Below, one piece after another: positions 8,166 to 10,672 of a DNA stretch of 10,672 nt; positions within the stretch are counted from its first letter, which is position 1; each line of letters opens with the position of its first letter. The notes beneath the pieces were generated by a model. That model was not told the origin of the DNA and made no database searches. It saw nothing but the letters and a program-made list of their open reading frames with translations. The stretch spans positions 33,807 to 44,478 of the forward strand of contig QKYT01000280.1 in assembly GCA_003550305.1 (NCBI GenBank), written 5' to 3'. The position numbers were made by a program, and so were the translations under genes. This DNA comes from Glomus cerebriforme (Eukaryota > Glomeromycota > Glomeromycetes > Glomerales > Glomeraceae).

Positions 8166-8419
8166 TGTTATTAATCGTTAAAAATAAGGTGTCAAGAACT
8201 ATACTTTAAATATGTGTAACCTCTATTGATGAAATAATTAACAAATAATGAAAAAGTAAAAAATAGTTGAAAAAAAATGTTTTTTTGCTTGTTTAAATAA
8301 TCAAATGCAGTTTTTAAGGGTTTGGTCATACAATAATTTACGCCATATGTGGCGCAGAAGTTGATCTGAAAAAATAAATTCATGTGATATTTTTCATTGG
8401 CGTTTCATTTTTGGAGAAT
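8166..8419. other. upstream region of the transposase gene
   Basis: This 254-bp stretch must hold the promoter. A weak TATTTAAA-like word lies about 45 bases before the ATG (minus strand, near 8207-8214). A small hairpin CGCCA-TATG-TGGCG is present at about 8341-8354. No terminal inverted repeat matching the far side of the gene was seen. Confidence 0.4.
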
Positions 8420-8427
8420 CTCCAGCC

Positions 8428-8447
8428 CAGGGACGATGATTTTATGC
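8428..8447 (+). repeat. left terminal inverted repeat of the MITE
   Basis: Twenty bases beginning CAGGG, matching the inverted right end (8774-8793) except at one position (C against T at the sixth base of the outward-facing end). Confidence 0.85.
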
Positions 8448-8448
8448 C

Positions 8449-8486
8449 ATCACATAATTTTGCATTAAATGCATAAATTATGTGAT
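8449..8486. repeat. hairpin inside the MITE
   Basis: ATCACATAATTT (8449-8460) pairs with AAATTATGTGAT, which ends at 8486; the inner TGCATT/AATGCA also pairs with a one-base bulge, giving a near-perfect stem of about 18 bp. Confidence 0.6.
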
Positions 8487-8773
8487 AACACATAATTCAA
8501 GTTTATCACATCATTAAAATTGCATAATTTGGATTCCTATATATTAGAATGCATAATCCGCAGTAAAATACCAGTTATTTCCAAAATTTTTAGTAAATTA
8601 CCATTAAAAATTTTCTATCACTATCATATGATGTTGTGATACCATTATTGAATATAAATTTACTATTTTTATCAAATAAAATCACATATTATGTTTAATA
8701 ATGTCACATAATATAGTAAAAGTATCAAATCACATAATTTTACTTTAGTGCATACATAATTTATATTTTTGCA

Positions 8774-8793
8774 GCATAAAATCATCATCCCTG
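8774..8793 (-). repeat. right terminal inverted repeat of the MITE
   Basis: Twenty bases ending CCCTG, the inverted partner of 8428-8447, followed at once by the target duplication TTCCAGCC. Confidence 0.85.
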
Positions 8794-9122
8794 TTCCAGC
8801 CTTCCAGGAATATATGACCACTGTTTATTTGTTTATTGCTTACACACCAAAGATAAACTACACACTTTCTTTCTCTTTTTCTTTCTTTAAATTTTTTAAA
8901 AGTTTTATTTGCAGCATGTAGAAATATTTTTTATTTGAATATTTTTTTTAATAAACACATTTTTTTATTTTTAGAAACACAGAAAAATTTTAACACTTTG
9001 GAAATACTTTTAATAAACTAAGTAAAATTGTTTGGAAGATACTGTATGATTAAGCAAATGTATTCTTAAAGACTAAGTAAAGTTATTTAACAGGTATGAA
9101 ACTATTTATATATTAATTTTCA

Positions 9123-9136
9123 TTAAGCTAGCTTAA
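9123..9136. repeat. 14-bp perfect palindrome TTAAGCTAGCTTAA
   Basis: A fully self-complementary 14-mer. Its core AGCTAGCT is echoed by the hairpin at 9207-9231. A regulatory or transposon-end role is possible but unsupported. Confidence 0.5.
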
Positions 9137-9206
9137 ATATTCATGAAACTATACTCATTTTTATTATATTTTTTATAGTGTAATTTAAGCACTTTAATCA
9201 AACAAA

Positions 9207-9231
9207 ACTAGCTTTTATTGAATAAGCTAGT
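9207..9231. repeat. inverted repeat ACTAGCTT / AAGCTAGT
   Basis: The 8-bp arms 9207-9214 and 9224-9231 enclose a 9-base loop. Loose matching continues outside (AAACAAA against the inverted GAAACAC). Confidence 0.45.
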
Positions 9232-9600
9232 GTTTCAATCCATAAATAACTATAATCTATCAATTCGATCTGTTTATAATCATCCATCAATCTGATCCAT
9301 TTAGCAAAAATACAATTCGAATATCCGCAGTGACAGATTGAAGATCATTCAAATATTCATCTAATATCTTTTAATAATCTATATATAAATATTTTTTTAT
9401 CAATTCTTTTTATTTCTTTTTACTAACATCATTTTTTTTTAGATTCTTTTGGAAACTACAAATTTGCATTTCTAAGTTATTATATTAACTTCTCTGAATG
9501 GTATATATAATCAGAATTTATATGTATTATCATTCTTTAACAATATCTGATCCTTTTAATGTATCTGAAAACTATTTAGTTTGATTATAAAATCAGTTAA

Positions 9601-10020
9601 AAGTGATGCTAGGGTAGATAATTTTTTTCTTTTTTCTTTTTTTTTTTTTTGTTCTTGTAGCTAATTTTATTTTTGTCTTTTAGTTTTTTTGCTACCTGAA
9701 TTTTGGAAATAAGTTAGCTAACTTTTATTTTTTTTAGTTTTTTTTTTTAGTTTTTTTTAAAAGTCTTTTGGAGATAACAAATAAAAGATTTTTTTATTTA
9801 TATATATTTTTTTATTTCTTTTTTTTTTTATTTTTTTAAGTAATTTTGTTGTATTTTATTTTTTCTTAGATCTTTCAGTTCTTTCAATACTTGGACTTCA
9901 AAGACAACTTTTTACATTATTATAGATAGATAATTGTATTTTTTATTTTATTTTATTTTTGCTTTTTTTTTTTTTGCTTTTGATATTATACTAATCAGTT
10001 TTTTTTTTCAGTAATCTTTT
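9601..10020. other. T-run-rich low-complexity sequence
   Basis: Long T runs are separated by single other bases or TTAG words (for example 9730-9765). No gene was seen on either strand. Confidence 0.6.
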
Positions 10021-10044
10021 TTGTTCCATTTCATTTCTATCATC

Positions 10045-10272
10045 CTTTTTATTTTTCTTTTTATTTTATATCATTCCTTTTTATTCTCTTTCATTCTCTT
10101 CATTATATTTTCATTTTTTATGATTTCCTTCATCACATTTTTATTTTCTATGATTCCCTTCATTATATTTTTGTTTTTTATAATTCTTCATATCATATTT
10201 TTATTTTTCTTAATCTTTTATCATATTTTTGTTTTTTTGTGATCCCTTTCATCACATTTTCATTTTTCATGA
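10045..10272. repeat. degenerate minisatellite, unit about 30 bp
   Basis: About seven imperfect copies of a unit of the form CATTTTTATTTTCTATGATT followed by CCCTTCATTATA, each 28-32 bases, follow one another. Because the unit is near a multiple of three, a frame at 10021-10242 stays open by chance and gives a hydrophobic F/I-rich repeat; it is not a gene. Confidence 0.65.
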
Positions 10273-10440
10273 TCTACCACCCTAGAGATGCGATCCATAA
10301 TCCGCAAATCCAGATCATCCGTTCATCCATCCGGATTAAACGAATAGATGGATTTTAATTACGGATGGCAATCTGATTCGAATTTGATCTGGATAGATTA
10401 CGGATAATCGGATAATCCGTTATAATCCGTTTTTTTTATT
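10273..10440. other. GGAT/ATCC-rich patch
   Basis: ATCCG, ATCCA and their complements CGGAT and TGGAT recur many times (for example GATAATCGGATAATCCG near 10400). The patch resembles the ATCC-rich patch at 9240-9370 and may be the end of an unidentified transposon. No gene was seen. Confidence 0.35.
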
Positions 10441-10580
10441 TTATTTTATTTTTTTCTTTTAAATATAATACAAGTCACTAACTTTATTTCTTTCCTCGCG
10501 ATTAAGGTATGTTTCTTTTTATTTTTTTATTTTATTTCGCTTTATATTACATTTCGTTATTTACTAACTTTTCCTTTATT
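10441..10580. other. pyrimidine-rich spacer
   Basis: T and TTTTA/TTTTC runs; no gene was seen. Confidence 0.4.
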
Positions 10581-10672
10581 TTTCCCTTTCTTTTCATCTC
10601 CCCCTTTCATTTTTTCCTCTCTTTTCGTCCCTCTTTCCCTTTCTTTTCGTCTCCTCCTTTCATTTTTTTCTC
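10581..10672. repeat. 53-bp pyrimidine tandem repeat, cut by the window edge
   Basis: The unit beginning TTTCCCTTTCTTTTC at 10581 is repeated at 10634. The visible second copy (39 bases) matches the first at about 36 positions. Almost every base is C or T. More copies may follow outside the window. Confidence 0.7.

Larger units (their letters stand above)
8420..8801. mobile_element. hAT-type MITE, 366 bp, with 8-bp target duplication
   Basis: The element is 8428-8793. Its left end CAGGGACGATGATTTTATGC (8428-8447) and the reverse complement of its right end CAGGGATGATGATTTTATGC (8774-8793) match at 19 of 20 bases. It is flanked by CTCCAGCC (8420-8427) and TTCCAGCC (8794-8801), 7 of 8 identical, as expected for an 8-bp target-site duplication. 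CAGGG ends with an 8-bp duplication are the hallmark of hAT transposons. The inside has no reading frame, so the copy is non-autonomous. Subterminal CACATAAT words occur at 8451, 8489, 8705 and 8731, with an inverted copy at 8477-8484; short clustered motifs of this kind are bound by hAT transposases in studied elements. It lies just upstream of the MULE gene and may have brought new promoter sequence (inference). Confidence 0.85.
8802..9600. other. T-rich non-coding stretch
   Basis: No gene was seen. It holds a CTTT-rich run (about 8866-8888), two AGCTAG-centred palindromes (9123-9136 and 9207-9231) and, at about 9240-9370, a patch with repeated ATCC words (ATCCATAAAT, CATCCATCAATCTGATCC, ATATCCGCAG). 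Confidence 0.5.

Noticed and set aside
8192..8383. 63-codon minus-strand frame before the transposase
   Set aside because: F/Y/N-rich, no motif; an in-frame stop separates the transposase ATG from upstream sequence, and no good donor was seen to join it.
5116..8427. Terminal inverted repeats of the MULE element
   Set aside because: Compared both flanks (about 4900-5115 and 8166-8427) by eye and found no long inverted match; ends may lie farther out or be lost.
10021..10242. 73-codon hydrophobic frame on the + strand
   Set aside because: Product of a ~30-bp minisatellite whose unit is near a multiple of three; pure F/I/L repeat.
1..10672. tRNA, rRNA, CRISPR or bacterial-type operon signals
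   Set aside because: No B-box-like word with cloverleaf pairing, no regularly spaced direct repeats with unique spacers and no Shine-Dalgarno pattern; introns show the DNA is eukaryotic.

Overview
The window looks like nuclear DNA of a fungus. It is strongly A+T-rich, its genes carry short spliceosomal introns (67-84 bp, GT..AG), and it is crowded with transposon-derived sequence and T-rich simple repeats. The protein styles (an A/I/K/N-rich non-LTR retrotransposon ORF with a CCHC knuckle, a MULE transposase split by introns, and a small Cys-rich protein with a GLNLEG motif) best fit an arbuscular mycorrhizal fungus such as Rhizophagus. That assignment rests on recognition only; no search was run.

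Layout. 1-1740 (+): the 3' part of a non-LTR retrotransposon. Its reading frame enters from outside the window and ends at 1606, followed by an imperfect hairpin and an (AAAT)n tail. 1741-3390: mostly non-coding, with one candidate micro-ORF at 2314-2418 encoding a 34-residue peptide that ends in a CaaX box (CSIM). 3391-3958 (-): a two-exon gene for a 161-residue Cys-rich, probably zinc-binding protein, with a TATA box and a TCACGTGA site upstream. 4040-5115: no convincing gene. 5116-8165 (-): a four-exon gene for a Mutator-like (MULE) transposase with an N-terminal Cys cluster, the acidic residues of a DDE-type core and a SWIM-type zinc motif. The frame closes at 5397, but an open Q/N/S-rich tail continues in another frame to 5116 and is followed by a poly(A) signal, which suggests a one-base loss in an A-run. 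8420-8801: a 366-bp hAT-type MITE with 20-bp terminal inverted repeats and an 8-bp target duplication, lying 263 bp upstream of the transposase start codon. 8802-10672: T-rich non-coding sequence with palindromes, a degenerate ~30-bp minisatellite, GGAT/ATCC-rich patches and a 53-bp pyrimidine tandem repeat running off the right edge.

The genes do not form a pathway. Three classes of mobile DNA (non-LTR, MULE, hAT/MITE) surround one ordinary-looking small host gene and one possible peptide gene. The most original items are the candidate CaaX peptide, the spliced and slightly damaged MULE gene, and the MITE with readable ends.
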